Positions 1 to 8,449 of a stretch of DNA of 64,000 bases are shown here, in pieces. Below the pieces are notes generated by a model that was not told the DNA's origin, ran no database searches, and saw only the letters and a list, made by a program, of their open reading frames with translations. This DNA is from G965197675 sp965197675. GTDB taxonomy: Bacteria; Chloroflexota; Dehalococcoidia; Plut-88900. Every line of letters begins with the position of its first letter. Within the stretch, counting starts at the first letter, position 1. Where the stretch lies: NCBI GenBank assembly GCA_965197675.1, contig OZ240221.1:2108001-2172000 (forward strand), written 5' to 3'. The position numbers and the translations under genes were made by a program.

Positions 1-1333
1 GAACGGGCCAGGTGCTTATTGTAAGGAACCGGGTGTGAGCACCACCGTCAGATAGAGAAATATGGGAGTGGGGATCTTTGATTCGATCTCCCACTGCATC
101 ATCTTCCAGAGGATGGGCGAAGGTAGTCTGCAGATCCTCGTCAAGGGCCAGGTCTAATAGAGCATCGACGGGATGTTTACCTTGCTCTTTCGCGATCGCC
201 TCTATGGTGCGACCTTCGTATTTGTAGTTGCGCTCGTTGACCACCTCCAGAACCTTCATGCGACTCCAGTCGGTCCTGACGTAGGGTATCTCATCCACAT
301 CTTTTTTCATGGCGGTTCGATTACTGGCATCTTGCAGCTTGGTCATTCGCTGTTCGGGAGTACCAACGAGAGGCTGCCTCCAGTTGGGCATATAGTCGAA
401 CATGTTGTACTCGGCTAGGTTGAAGTCGGACTCGATGTCGACAGCCAACTCCTGAACTATCATGGGAAGCCCCTTACCTCTTAGAGTCTTTACCCAGTCG
501 TACCCATCTTCGACCCCGACCATGCCCAGGTGGAGAGGTCGGCCGCTGATTCTGATCATGTCTTCCAAGAGCTCGCGTTCACCGTGATCAACATCTCCCT
601 GGCTGGGTGTTGTCCAACCTATGTGTCCGACACCGAACTCACTCAAGACCTCGGCTAGGGCAATGAACTCCTCTTTCCTGGCGACGTGGCTGGGAAGGAA
701 TCCTCCATCCTCCGGGCGGTCTTCAGGGCTCTTGTCTGCAGAGAACCCAAAGGCTCCTGCCTTCATACCATCGTAGAAGAGCTGCTTCATCTGATTCAGC
801 TCTTCGTCGGTCACCGATTCTCTCTGACGAGCCTCCAACATGCCAAGTACATATCCGCGCAAGGGTGAAAAGGGGAACAGAGAAGCCACGTTGAGTCCCA
901 GTCCGTGACGTTCCAGGCTGTCTAGAAATTCAGGGAAGCTTATCCAGTCCCATCGGAGACCTTCGCGCATGGACTCCAAGGGTATGGCCTCGATGCGGTT
1001 CATCATCCGCATGTTCAGGTCTCTGTCCTCCGGCTTGGTGGGAGCGAATCCAAATCCACACTGGCCTATACTGAGAGATGTTACACCGAACCATCCCGAC
1101 AGCGTTGCATATGGGTCCCAGTTGAGCTGTGCGTCGTAATGGGTGTGGAGGTCGACTGCTCCGGGTGCCACAATACACCCTGAGGCATCAAGCTCTTTGG
1201 CGCCGTTCGCCTTGATCACGCCGCTTATCATGGCCACTCGGCTGTCCTTCACCGCCAGGTCGGCCTTGTATCTAGGGACGCCCGTACCATCAACTATGGT
1301 GCCACCACGAATGACCAGATCATATTCCGCCAA
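1..1333 (-). CDS. D-aminoacylase-type amidohydrolase, C-terminus outside window
   Basis: The gene runs off the left edge, so about 444 codons are visible and the stop is not. It encodes a metal-dependent amidohydrolase of the N-acyl-D-amino-acid deacylase family (amidohydrolase family 3), expected to cut an N-acyl or amide bond in the cytoplasm. The start MAEYDLVIRGG and the metal-site motif DLHTHYDAQLNWDP near residue 65 are clear, and the C-terminal part has SHISLSDGGAHTR. Translation matches the next gene (1816-3495) along its length, so the two are paralogues. The start is a TTG at 1331-1333, preceded by AGGAGG at 1341-1346 with seven bases between. Substrate cannot be read from sequence. 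Confidence 0.88.
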   Translation of the reverse strand, partial: MAEYDLVIRGGTIVDGTGVPRYKADLAVKDSRVAMISGVIKANGAKELDASGCIVAPGAVDLHTHYDAQLNWDPYATLSGWFGVTSLSIGQCGFGFAPTKPEDRDLNMRMMNRIEAIPLESMREGLRWDWISFPEFLDSLERHGLGLNVASLFPFSPLRGYVLGMLEARQRESVTDEELNQMKQLFYDGMKAGAFGFSADKSPEDRPEDGGFLPSHVARKEEFIALAEVLSEFGVGHIGWTTPSQGDVDHGERELLEDMIRISGRPLHLGMVGVEDGYDWVKTLRGKGLPMIVQELAVDIESDFNLAEYNMFDYMPNWRQPLVGTPEQRMTKLQDASNRTAMKKDVDEIPYVRTDWSRMKVLEVVNERNYKYEGRTIEAIAKEQGKHPVDALLDLALDEDLQTTFAHPLEDDAVGDRIKDPHSHISLSDGGAHTRFLTISTWPV

Positions 1334-1439
1334 TTTATTGCCTCCTAGCTAGGATTGCAGGTGATTGCATATCTATAATGTTTACTGAAATAAGATACCT
1401 GCTGATTTTGGCTATGTCAATAATACGTATCTGCCCAGA

Positions 1440-1790
1440 TCCCTCAGCTAGATGTGTAAGAAGACCTCCTTGGCTCCAGGGATAGGGGGTTGGTAAGGCT
1501 ATTAGAAGGGCTTGCCAATCACCCCGGAGGTGTGAGCATAGAACCAAGGTCTTGCACCGTTCGGGGAATAACAGGTGTGGTCTTTCTCACCCCCCAGGTA
1601 AGTCGTTCTTGGAGACACAGCTCCAACCTCCCAGGCAAAGAGGCTCCGCCCCTTTGCAAGTCCCATAGAAATCAAGACGACCTCTGTGGGGGAGACGTGT
1701 TTCCATCTAGATTAGGTAAAAATACTTCGTTGGCGCCTACTGCAAAGCGGACTTCTGGGGTGGGGTCGGTACGGTACGCTCAGGCCCGCC
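1440..1790. repeat. Gene-free spacer with degenerate dispersed repeats
   Basis: No credible gene lies between 1334 and 1815. A stretch at about 1450-1473 (GATGTGTAAGAAGACC) and another at 1731-1750 (TGGCGCCTACTGCAAAGCGG) match adjacent parts of 5996-6041, where they are continuous. Here they are split by about 260 bp of pyrimidine-rich sequence resembling the dispersed repeats near 21.3 kb and 63.5 kb. This suggests a small repeat inserted into an older repeat copy. Confidence 0.4.
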
Positions 1791-1815
1791 TCCTTTAAAC
1801 AGTAGTCTTCTCAGC

Positions 1816-3495
1816 TTAGTCGATCATCTCGTAGCTACGAAGTAACTTGCCGGGCAGGGATCCCAGGCATTGGTTCTCTTCAAAAGTAAGCGTTCCATTT
1901 ACCAACGTGTATCGGAGGCCCTTTGGCTTTTGAATCAGTCGTTTTTCTCCTCCCGGGAAGTCGTTGGCGAAGACGGGTTTGTCGTAGAGGAATCCCAGCT
2001 CACTCAGATCGTAGACCATAATGTCGGCCCAGTTACCCACTCGCAGCATGCCCCGACCTTTGAAATCGGCAAACCATGCGGGCAAGGAGCTCATCTTATA
2101 GTGAGCCTCTTCCAAGGTCATGATCTCTTTGTCCCTCATCCAATGAGAGAGGAGCTCCACCGGCCACGCACTGTTGGTCAGGTAACGGGTATGGGCGCCA
2201 CCATCGGAGACCGATATGTGACCGTAGGGGAACTTGATGCCTGGCTCCAGCGATTGATCGGTGAAGGGGTGAGAAAAGACTGTCTGAAGACCTTCGTCAA
2301 GGGCCATGTCTAGAAATGCATCCACAGGCTCTTTGCTCTCCATATCGGCCACCTGCTGGATAGATAACCCCTCGTATTTGTCGTTTCGCTGTTGGGCAAC
2401 TTCTATCACCACAACTTTGTCCCAATTGGTCCTCTCGTTAGGATACTTCTTCACATCTCTTTTCATAGCGGCCCTGGTATCCGGATCCCTCAGCTTGGCT
2501 CCTCTCTCCTCGGCATTACCGACTAGAGGGTCGATCCAGCTGGGCATATAGTCGAATAAATTGTATTCTGCCAGGGTAAACTCGGCATCAGCATTTAGAG
2601 CAGACTCCTGCGTAAGAAGTGGTAGCCCCTCTGAGCGAACCGACTCCGCCCAGGGATGGCCGATTTGACTATCATCTCCTACGGATACGTGAAGATGTCG
2701 ACCACTGGCCTTCATCATTTTAGTTAGCAACTCGTACTGGGGCTTCTGAGTAGGAAGTGGAGACGTTCCGATGGTCCAACCTATATGGCCCACACCGAAC
2801 TCTTTCAACACTTCCGCCAGCTCCAGGTATTCCCTATCCGAAGCTACGTGGCTTGGCAGGAGTCCTCCATCTTCCGGTCTGTCCTCCGGATTTTTATCGG
2901 CTGAGAACCCGAAGGCTCCGGCCTTCATTCCTTCATAGAAGAGCTGCTTCATCTGGTCGAGCTCTTCGTTCGTTACCGATGTCCTCTGCCTGGCCTCCAT
3001 CATCCCCAGCACGTAGCCCCGTAACGGAGAGAAGGGGAAAAGAGCACCCACGTTTACACCCAGCCCTTGCCTATCCAGACTGTCCAGGTACTCAGGGAAA
3101 GTCACCCAGTCCCAGCGAAGGCCCCTCCTCATCGATTCCAGGGGTATGGCCTCGATGCGGTTCATCATGCGCATGTTGAGGTCTCTGTCCTCAGGCTTGG
3201 TGGGAGCGAACCCGAACCCGCACTGGCCTATGGTCAGAGAGGTAACACCAAACCAGCCAGAAAGAGAACAGTAAGGGTCCCAGTTGAGCTGAGCGTCGTA
3301 GTGAGTGTGGAGGTCGATGGCTCCCGGGGCGACAATACAACCAGAAGCGTCAAGCTCCTTGGCCCCACTCGCCTTGATGACACCGCTTATCATAGCGACC
3401 CTGCCGTCCCTTACGGCGAGGTCGGCCGTATAACGAGGGACGCCCGTTCCATCCACTATGGTTCCGCCTCGAATGACCAGATCGTACTCTCGCAT
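1816..3495 (-). CDS. D-aminoacylase-type amidohydrolase
   Basis: A 559-residue amidohydrolase of the N-acyl-D-amino-acid deacylase / D-aminoacylase family. It starts MREYDLVIRGGT, carries the metal-binding DLHTHYDAQLNWDP motif near residue 65, a long TIM-barrel body, SHISVSDGGAHTR with a late His/Asp, and a C-terminal beta-sandwich ending in a typical VNGTLTFEE strand. The ATG at 3493-3495 follows AGGAGGAGCAGG and is chosen over an upstream in-frame start 13 codons earlier that lacks a ribosome site. It lies downstream of no close operon partner; its paralogue is at 1-1333. Function is likely amide hydrolysis in the cytoplasm, substrate unknown. Confidence 0.92.
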   Translation of the reverse strand: MREYDLVIRGGTIVDGTGVPRYTADLAVRDGRVAMISGVIKASGAKELDASGCIVAPGAIDLHTHYDAQLNWDPYCSLSGWFGVTSLTIGQCGFGFAPTKPEDRDLNMRMMNRIEAIPLESMRRGLRWDWVTFPEYLDSLDRQGLGVNVGALFPFSPLRGYVLGMMEARQRTSVTNEELDQMKQLFYEGMKAGAFGFSADKNPEDRPEDGGLLPSHVASDREYLELAEVLKEFGVGHIGWTIGTSPLPTQKPQYELLTKMMKASGRHLHVSVGDDSQIGHPWAESVRSEGLPLLTQESALNADAEFTLAEYNLFDYMPSWIDPLVGNAEERGAKLRDPDTRAAMKRDVKKYPNERTNWDKVVVIEVAQQRNDKYEGLSIQQVADMESKEPVDAFLDMALDEGLQTVFSHPFTDQSLEPGIKFPYGHISVSDGGAHTRYLTNSAWPVELLSHWMRDKEIMTLEEAHYKMSSLPAWFADFKGRGMLRVGNWADIMVYDLSELGFLYDKPVFANDFPGGEKRLIQKPKGLRYTLVNGTLTFEENQCLGSLPGKLLRSYEMID

Positions 3496-3604
3496 CCTGC
3501 TCCTCCTGCTTTGGGATTGGTATAAGCATATCATTTACCTGTTGTCTAATGCTACATTGCAGCTATAGAACCTGTGTCGTAAACCCCCAGAGCATTGGAT
3601 TTTC

Positions 3605-3630
3605 GTCCTTCGACAAGCTCAGGACGAGCT
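3605..3630. repeat. TTCGACAAGCTCAGG-type short repeat in a gene-free spacer
   Basis: CCTTCGACAAGCTCAGGACG occurs here and in variant form near 31650, 32012, 32141 and 32166. It is a small repetitive motif in intergenic DNA. The rest of 3496-3900 shows no gene or structure that I can support. Confidence 0.6.
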
Positions 3631-3921
3631 GGTACAGGTTCGGATTCATCCACATTAGGGCTGTAGATTCATAATTTTCCCCAGCCAGTAGACTTTTTGA
3701 GACTAGCTCTATAAGCCCATTTGACACTGTCCTATAGTATCACTACACTCATTTGTGTCGCCAGGGTCACTCACGGCAGACGATTCGATAGAGCCCTTCA
3801 ACCTGGTAGTACTATCGCACGACATCCCTCTAGATGCGGTGCCCCATAGAGCCGAGACTGTGAACAATGTGGCCAATGGATTTCCTACAGGCGCCTCAAC
3901 TATCAAGTAACGGAGGAAGCT

Positions 3922-4533
3922 ATAAAAGATATATCTGTAAAGCTGCAAGAGTACGATATCCCTCCTCAGGGAGGAAAGGCCTTCCGAGTCGAGCATGGCC
4001 AACTGATAAAGATCATCGACGTTAGGGGTGGTCAGGGAGCCGATTTCTTCGCTTTTAACCGAAGCAATATGAAGGAGTACCTCAGTGCCGAGCACACCCG
4101 CCCGGCTATCGGACGGCTATTCCCTCGAGTGGGTCAGCCTTTTTACACCCAGAAACGTCGTCCGATAATAACGTTCGTGGAGGACCACTCGCCAGGCATC
4201 CACGACATGCTTTTCGCATCTTGCAACCAGAGCCGCTACAACCTGGAGTTGGGCTACGAAGGCTGGCATCCTAGCTGTGAAGATAACCTGATGACGGGCA
4301 TGAAAGAAATCGGTGTCCCGGAGGTAGAGATGCCTCAACCAGTAAACTTTTTCGCCAACTTTCCGTTGAGTCCAGATGGTGAGCTCTCTGCAAAGCCAAG
4401 CGCAACCAAGGCAGGCGACTTCGTTCTAGTGCGAGCCGAGATAGACTGCTACTGCGCTGTATCGGCTTGCCCCCAGGACTTGACCGAGTATAGTGGTACG
4501 CCTACAGAAATTCGGATCGAGGTAGGGACGTAG
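3922..4533 (+). CDS. DUF1989 family protein (urea carboxylase-associated type)
   Basis: The translated frame matches the DUF1989 family, small metal-binding proteins often next to urea carboxylase or urea transport genes. Visible motifs are KAFRVEHGQLIKIIDV, the middle segment SPGIHDMLFASC, and near the C-terminus RAEIDCYCAVSACPQDLTEYSG, the family hallmark. The only ATG, at 4069, would cut off the first conserved strand. The frame stays open upstream to a stop at about 3848 without ATG, GTG or TTG. A GGAGG at 3912-3916 precedes ATA at 3922, and CTG occurs at 3943. The true start is unresolved: a rare initiation codon, a sequence error, or a decayed N-terminus. Confidence 0.7.
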   Translation: MKDISVKLQEYDIPPQGGKAFRVEHGQLIKIIDVRGGQGADFFAFNRSNMKEYLSAEHTRPAIGRLFPRVGQPFYTQKRRPIITFVEDHSPGIHDMLFASCNQSRYNLELGYEGWHPSCEDNLMTGMKEIGVPEVEMPQPVNFFANFPLSPDGELSAKPSATKAGDFVLVRAEIDCYCAVSACPQDLTEYSGTPTEIRIEVGT

Positions 4534-4572
4534 CGTGGTTCCACTTTGATAAATTCGCCAAGCTTCCAAAAT

Positions 4573-4603
4573 GAAAGGGCCCCGAGGAAATCGGGGCCCT
4601 TTC
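4573..4603. terminator. Bidirectional hairpin terminator
   Basis: A 13-bp perfect stem (GAAAGGGCCCCGA, loop GGAAA, reverse complement) sits between the convergent DUF1989 gene and the solute-binding protein gene. A close relative lies after the paralogous binding protein at 6990-7007. Confidence 0.8.
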
Positions 4604-4632
4604 ACCATTGTCACCATGTCAATTGGTAAGCC

Positions 4633-5856
4633 TTACTGGCTCATCACGTCTTTTCTCAACCGCTCGTCTATGACATCCCAGTTCTCAGTAACGTAGGCCC
4701 AGTCGATCAAAATCATCTTGGACAGTAGCTCTTCCTCGGAATCCGGAATGAGCCTGCGAGCGTTTGGACCGTACTCTACCTTGGAGTTGGACATCCAGTA
4801 TGGTACTTGCTCTGCCCACTCTGCCTGGAGCTCTGGATCCAGCATGTAGTTAATCATGACTTCGGCCATGTCTCGGTTCTCGCTGCCTTTCACCGCGCAC
4901 AGGTAGTCGATGAACCCTGGAGTTCCTTCCTCTGGAATCAGCATGCCGTATTTGTCGGGGTCTTTTCTAACCAGAGAGGATATCTGCTCCGCCGCGTTGC
5001 CAAAGATGGCTATGTCGCCTCTCTCGATGGCTGCTGTAGCGTGGGCTGCCGTCTCCCACCAGAGGGCCACGTCTATTTCATTCAGCTTGTCAACGATGAA
5101 GTCCATGCCCCCTGGGCTGTCGTACTCACGGATTCCAGGCATATCGTCGAGAACCAGAGCAGCTATTCCAGCGGTCTGGAAGTGGTAGGATGAGTCCATA
5201 CCCACCTGACCCTGGACCTCCGGTCTCCACAGAGCGTTCCAAGAGGTGGGTTCAAAGGGTACCAGATCCTTTCTGTAAGCCAGGGCGACGATACCGTACT
5301 CGAAGGGGACGCCGTAGGTGAGGTCGATACCGTCGAAGCCGGGACCTGATGTCTGGGTGTGGAAGTCATGCAGATCAGCGAAGTTGGGGATGTTCTCGTA
5401 CCTCAGTGGATACCATGCATCCTCACGGGTACCTCTGATCATGTCGGCACCGAAACAAACGGTGGCGTCAAAGGGTGGCTCCGGAGAGGTGGCGATAAGG
5501 GTTAGATAGTCTCCGAACACCGGTACAAACTCGATCTCCCCACCGGTCTCCTCAGTAAACTTTGTGCCCATCACATCCCTGATGGTCTCCAGGAAGACTC
5601 CGGCATAGGCAGCCATTATCATCTTCCTGCCTTCAAAGATCTTCCCTTCTGGAGCTGGAGCAGGTGTGTCTTCGGGTTCAGGCGTGGATATATCCGCTGT
5701 TGGGGTCACCCCAGGTGAGACTGGTGTAGGGGTTGATGGTGCGGGCGTGGCCGTTGTATCAACAACATCATCATCGCCGCATGCCGCCGCCACAAGTATT
5801 ACGGCCATCACCATAGCAAGCACCAACACCCACTTCTTTCTGGATTTGATTAGCAT
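4633..5856 (-). CDS. Extracellular solute-binding lipoprotein (family 1, PotD/AfuA-like)
   Basis: A 407-residue ABC-transporter binding protein anchored outside the membrane. The N-terminus has a basic start (MLIKSRKK), a hydrophobic segment and a lipobox ending VAAAC near residue 26, then a Thr/Pro-rich linker to about residue 70. The mature part resembles family-1 solute-binding proteins of the polyamine/iron type (PFDATVCFGADMIRGT, the hinge segments, and an LPY-like C-terminal lobe). AAGGAGGG precedes the ATG. No ATPase or permease gene adjoins it. A close paralogue is at 7034-8251, and the two copies share upstream and downstream flanks, so the block was duplicated. Ligand unknown. Confidence 0.9.
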   Translation of the reverse strand: MLIKSRKKWVLVLAMVMAVILVAAACGDDDVVDTTATPAPSTPTPVSPGVTPTADISTPEPEDTPAPAPEGKIFEGRKMIMAAYAGVFLETIRDVMGTKFTEETGGEIEFVPVFGDYLTLIATSPEPPFDATVCFGADMIRGTREDAWYPLRYENIPNFADLHDFHTQTSGPGFDGIDLTYGVPFEYGIVALAYRKDLVPFEPTSWNALWRPEVQGQVGMDSSYHFQTAGIAALVLDDMPGIREYDSPGGMDFIVDKLNEIDVALWWETAAHATAAIERGDIAIFGNAAEQISSLVRKDPDKYGMLIPEEGTPGFIDYLCAVKGSENRDMAEVMINYMLDPELQAEWAEQVPYWMSNSKVEYGPNARRLIPDSEEELLSKMILIDWAYVTENWDVIDERLRKDVMSQ

Positions 5857-5896
5857 ATGCCCTCCTTCTTAAGTGATATGCTTCACGAATTGTTCT

Positions 5897-5926
5897 ATTG
5901 TATCCTTCATGTCAAGAGTGGAGCAA
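5897..5926 (-). promoter_or_regulatory. Putative promoter of the first solute-binding protein gene
   Basis: On the minus strand TTGCTC (5921-5926) and TACAAT (5897-5902) are 18 bp apart. The paralogous gene has TTGTTA and TACAAT with the same spacing at 8295-8324. Between the boxes both share TTGACATG. Confidence 0.5.
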
Positions 5927-5947
5927 TTCGCTTTCCACCTTGCTCGT

Positions 5948-5973
5948 ATTAACGATTCGAAAGACAAAAAGTT
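5948..5973. promoter_or_regulatory. Conserved upstream motif shared by both solute-binding protein copies
   Basis: ATTAACGATTC followed by RAAAGACAAAAAGTT appears here and at 8339-8364, in each case about 95 bp upstream of a solute-binding protein start. It may be an operator or only the edge of the duplicated block. Confidence 0.4.
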
Positions 5974-6067
5974 ATCTTAATCCCTAGATTCCTCACTTAT
6001 AGATGTATAAGAAGACCACACTGGCATCTGCTGCAAAGCGGGCTAGAGTGTTTCTTGGACTGACTAA

Positions 6068-6879
6068 GGCCTGTTAACACTAACGTAGTGCATCGATAAT
6101 GAACCCGAATAGGATGAATCCCAGGAAGAGTACGTCGAGCTTGTCAAAGCGAGAGAAGATGCGGCGAAATCCCTTCAGCCGACGGAATAGCCGCTCGATT
6201 TCGTTGCGCTTCTTGTATATCTCCCGGTCGTATTCCCAAGGGTCAATCCGGCTCTTCAGCGGCGGAACGACAAGTGTGAACCCCAGCGCTAACGCCAACT
6301 GGCGGGTCTCGTTTCCCTCGTATGCCCGGTCCATCAGCAGAGACGGGTTCCCATGCTGAGGCCCCAGATGGTGCAGCAGCTTGCGCCCTTCCGGCGCGTC
6401 GTGGGCCTGTCCTGGAGAGAGGGAAAAGGTTATAGCTGTTCGAGCATCCGCGGCAACCATATGAATCTTGGTGGTCCAGCCGCCGCGGGACTTGCCGATG
6501 GACTGGGGTCCGTTTTTTTTAACGCACCCGTGCCGTCGGGATGCACCTTGACGGTAGTGCTGTCCATCGAAACCGCCTCCAGCTTGATGCGCACCATCTG
6601 TTCCTTCTGGAGGTGTTCGAATATCCGGTCCAGTACGCCGCTCTTGGACCAGCGGTTCATGCGGGTGTAGATGGTATGCCAGTTGCCAAACCGGGCCGGC
6701 AACCCCCGCCATTTGCAACCATGCTCGGCGACGTACAAGATTGCGTTGAGCACTCGCAGGTTCGAAAGGCTGACATTGCCCCGCTGCACTGGGAGATGGG
6801 GCGCGATACGTTGAAACTGGACTTCGGTTATTTCCATGCCAGAATTGTATCATAATTCAACTAATAGTGTTAACAGGCC
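6068..6879 (-). mobile_element. Complete IS5-family insertion sequence, 812 bp
   Basis: Perfect 15-bp terminal inverted repeats (GGCCTGTTAACACTA) bound the element at 6068-6082 and 6865-6879. Flanking CTAA at 6064-6067 and 6880-6883 is a target duplication fitting the YTAR/TNA preference of IS5 relatives. The size, the two-frame transposase with an A8 slip site, and the DDE motifs fit the IS427 subgroup. It is inserted between two tandem solute-binding protein genes, after their duplication or together with it. Confidence 0.93.
6080..6837 (-). CDS. IS5-family DDE transposase, two frames joined by -1 frameshift
   Basis: The first frame (6430-6837) starts MEITEVQFQRIAPHLP and has the first catalytic Asp in SMDSTTVKVH. 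At the A8 run 6513-6520, read on the minus strand as TTAAAAAAAACGG, a -1 slip moves from ALKKTD to the frame reading KKNGPQSIGKSRGGW. That frame holds the second Asp in LLMDRAYEGN and the Glu in KKRNEIERLFRRLK. The stop at 6080-6082 lies inside the terminal repeat. Both frames look intact apart from the slip, so the transposase may be active. Programmed frameshifting is usual in this IS subgroup. Confidence 0.9.
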
Positions 6880-6989
6880 CTAATCAATCACTCAGGACAG
6901 GCCCATACCTCCTGCTCGCTGCACCTGTCTACCACAAGGTAGAGGCAGGCTGCCAGAGGGACACATTCCCTCTATACCATAAACAAGAA

Positions 6990-7007
6990 GGCCCCGAAAT
7001 CGGGGCC
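6990..7007 (-). terminator. Hairpin terminator after the second solute-binding protein
   Basis: GGCCCCGA and TCGGGGCC form an 8-bp stem around AA, followed on the minus strand by a short pyrimidine tract. It is a shorter version of the hairpin at 4573-4603. Confidence 0.65.
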
Positions 7008-7033
7008 CTCTCTTCAAAGTCGTCTCGTAAATC

Positions 7034-8251
7034 TTACTGGGTCATCCATTCCCTTCTCAATCGCTCATCTATCAGATCCCAGTTATCCGTAATGTAGATC
7101 CAGTCCATCAAAACCATCTTGGACTGTAGCTCTTCCTCAGACAGAGGAACGAGCTGGCGAGCATTGGGCCCGTACACCACGTTTTTGTTGGACATAGGAT
7201 ATGGTATGTTTTCTGCAAATTCCGCCTGAAGCTCGGGGTCCAGCATGTAGTTAAACAGAACCTCGGCCATGTCGCGGTTTTCGGTGCCTTTCACCACACA
7301 CAGGTAGTCCATGAACCCGGGCGTTCCTTCCTCTGGAATCACCATTGCGTACTTGTCGGGGTCCTGTCTAACCAGGGTAGTAATCTGCTCCGCCGCTTCG
7401 GCGAACATGGCTATGTCGCCTCTTTCGATGGCAGCAGTAGCATGGGCGGGTGTGTCAAACCACAAAGCGACATCCATTTCGTTTAGCTTGTCTATAATGG
7501 CATCCATATCCGCGCTATCTACGCCTCCCGAATCGTACTCACGGATTCCCGGTTGATCGTCGAGAATCAGGGCGGTTATTCCGGCGGTCATGAAGTGGCC
7601 GACTGGGTTCATACCTACCTGGCCTGCGACCTCTGGCCTCCACAGGTCGTCCCAAGAGATTGGCTCGAAGGGGACCAGGTCCTTTCTGTAAGCCAGGGCC
7701 ACGATGCCGTATTCGAAGGGGACTCCGTAGGTCAAATCTATTCCATCAAAGCCGGGGCCTGACGTCTGAGTGTGGAAATCGGTGAGGTCAGCGGCGTTGG
7801 GGATGTTTTCATACCTCAGTGGCTCCCAGGCGTCTGCGACCGTTCCTCTGATCATGTCGGCACTGAAGCACACAGTTGCATCAAAGGGTGGCTCAGGAGA
7901 GGTAGTGACAAGGGTTAGCATCTCTCCGAACACGGGCACCCATTCTATTTTTCCGCCAGTCTCTTCCTCAAACTTCGCGCCCATCACATCCCTGTTGATC
8001 TCCAGGAAAGCTCCAGCATAGGCAGCCATTTTCATCTTTCTGCCCTCAAATATCTTCCCTTCCGGAGTAGATGTGGGTTCAGGTACCGGTGTGGATGTCG
8101 CTGGGGGTGGTGTCACCCCAGGTGACAATGGTGTCGGAGTGGCAGGTATTGGTGTTGGTGTGTCATCATCTCCACATGCTGCCGCCACAAGCAACACTGT
8201 CATTATCACCGCAAGCACCACTACCCATTTCTTTCTGGACTTGGTCAGCAT
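7034..8251 (-). CDS. Extracellular solute-binding lipoprotein (family 1, PotD/AfuA-like), paralogue
   Basis: A 405-residue paralogue of the protein at 4633-5856, nearly colinear from the signal peptide (MLTKSRKK, lipobox VAAAC) to the C-terminal RRE. The linker differs: it is shorter and rich in Thr, Pro and Val. AAGGAGGCAGAGGA precedes the ATG. The similarity continues into the downstream hairpin and the upstream promoter and motif, showing a direct duplication of about 1.4 kb. The IS5 element now separates the copies. No transporter ATPase or permease is nearby, so it must work with components encoded elsewhere or simply scavenge ligand. Confidence 0.9.
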   Translation of the reverse strand: MLTKSRKKWVVVLAVIMTVLLVAAACGDDDTPTPIPATPTPLSPGVTPPPATSTPVPEPTSTPEGKIFEGRKMKMAAYAGAFLEINRDVMGAKFEEETGGKIEWVPVFGEMLTLVTTSPEPPFDATVCFSADMIRGTVADAWEPLRYENIPNAADLTDFHTQTSGPGFDGIDLTYGVPFEYGIVALAYRKDLVPFEPISWDDLWRPEVAGQVGMNPVGHFMTAGITALILDDQPGIREYDSGGVDSADMDAIIDKLNEMDVALWFDTPAHATAAIERGDIAMFAEAAEQITTLVRQDPDKYAMVIPEEGTPGFMDYLCVVKGTENRDMAEVLFNYMLDPELQAEFAENIPYPMSNKNVVYGPNARQLVPLSEEELQSKMVLMDWIYITDNWDLIDERLRREWMTQ

Positions 8252-8294
8252 TCCTCTGCCTCCTTACCAGCTTATAAGCTTCACGAGATGCGTA

Positions 8295-8324
8295 ATTGTA
8301 CCTCCCATGTCAAACAGATAACAA
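8295..8324 (-). promoter_or_regulatory. Putative promoter of the second solute-binding protein gene
   Basis: TTGTTA (8319-8324, minus strand) and TACAAT (8295-8300) are 18 bp apart, with the same internal TTGACATG as at the paralogue. The divergent cupin promoter lies about 60 bp away. Confidence 0.5.
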
Positions 8325-8382
8325 TCCCCTATAGCTCCATTAACGATTCAAAAGACAAAAAGTTGTCCCCAGCGAATTCATC

Positions 8383-8410
8383 TTGAAAATCGTGTAACAA
8401 GCTGTATAAT
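8383..8410 (+). promoter_or_regulatory. Sigma-70 type promoter of the cupin gene
   Basis: TTGAAA (8383-8388), 16-bp spacer, TATAAT (8405-8410). A leader of about 35 bases leads to the GTG start at 8450 with GAGGAGGG before it. Confidence 0.65.
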
Positions 8411-8449
8411 TGGCCTGCTATTTCTACCCATATCAGCGAGGAGGGAAAA

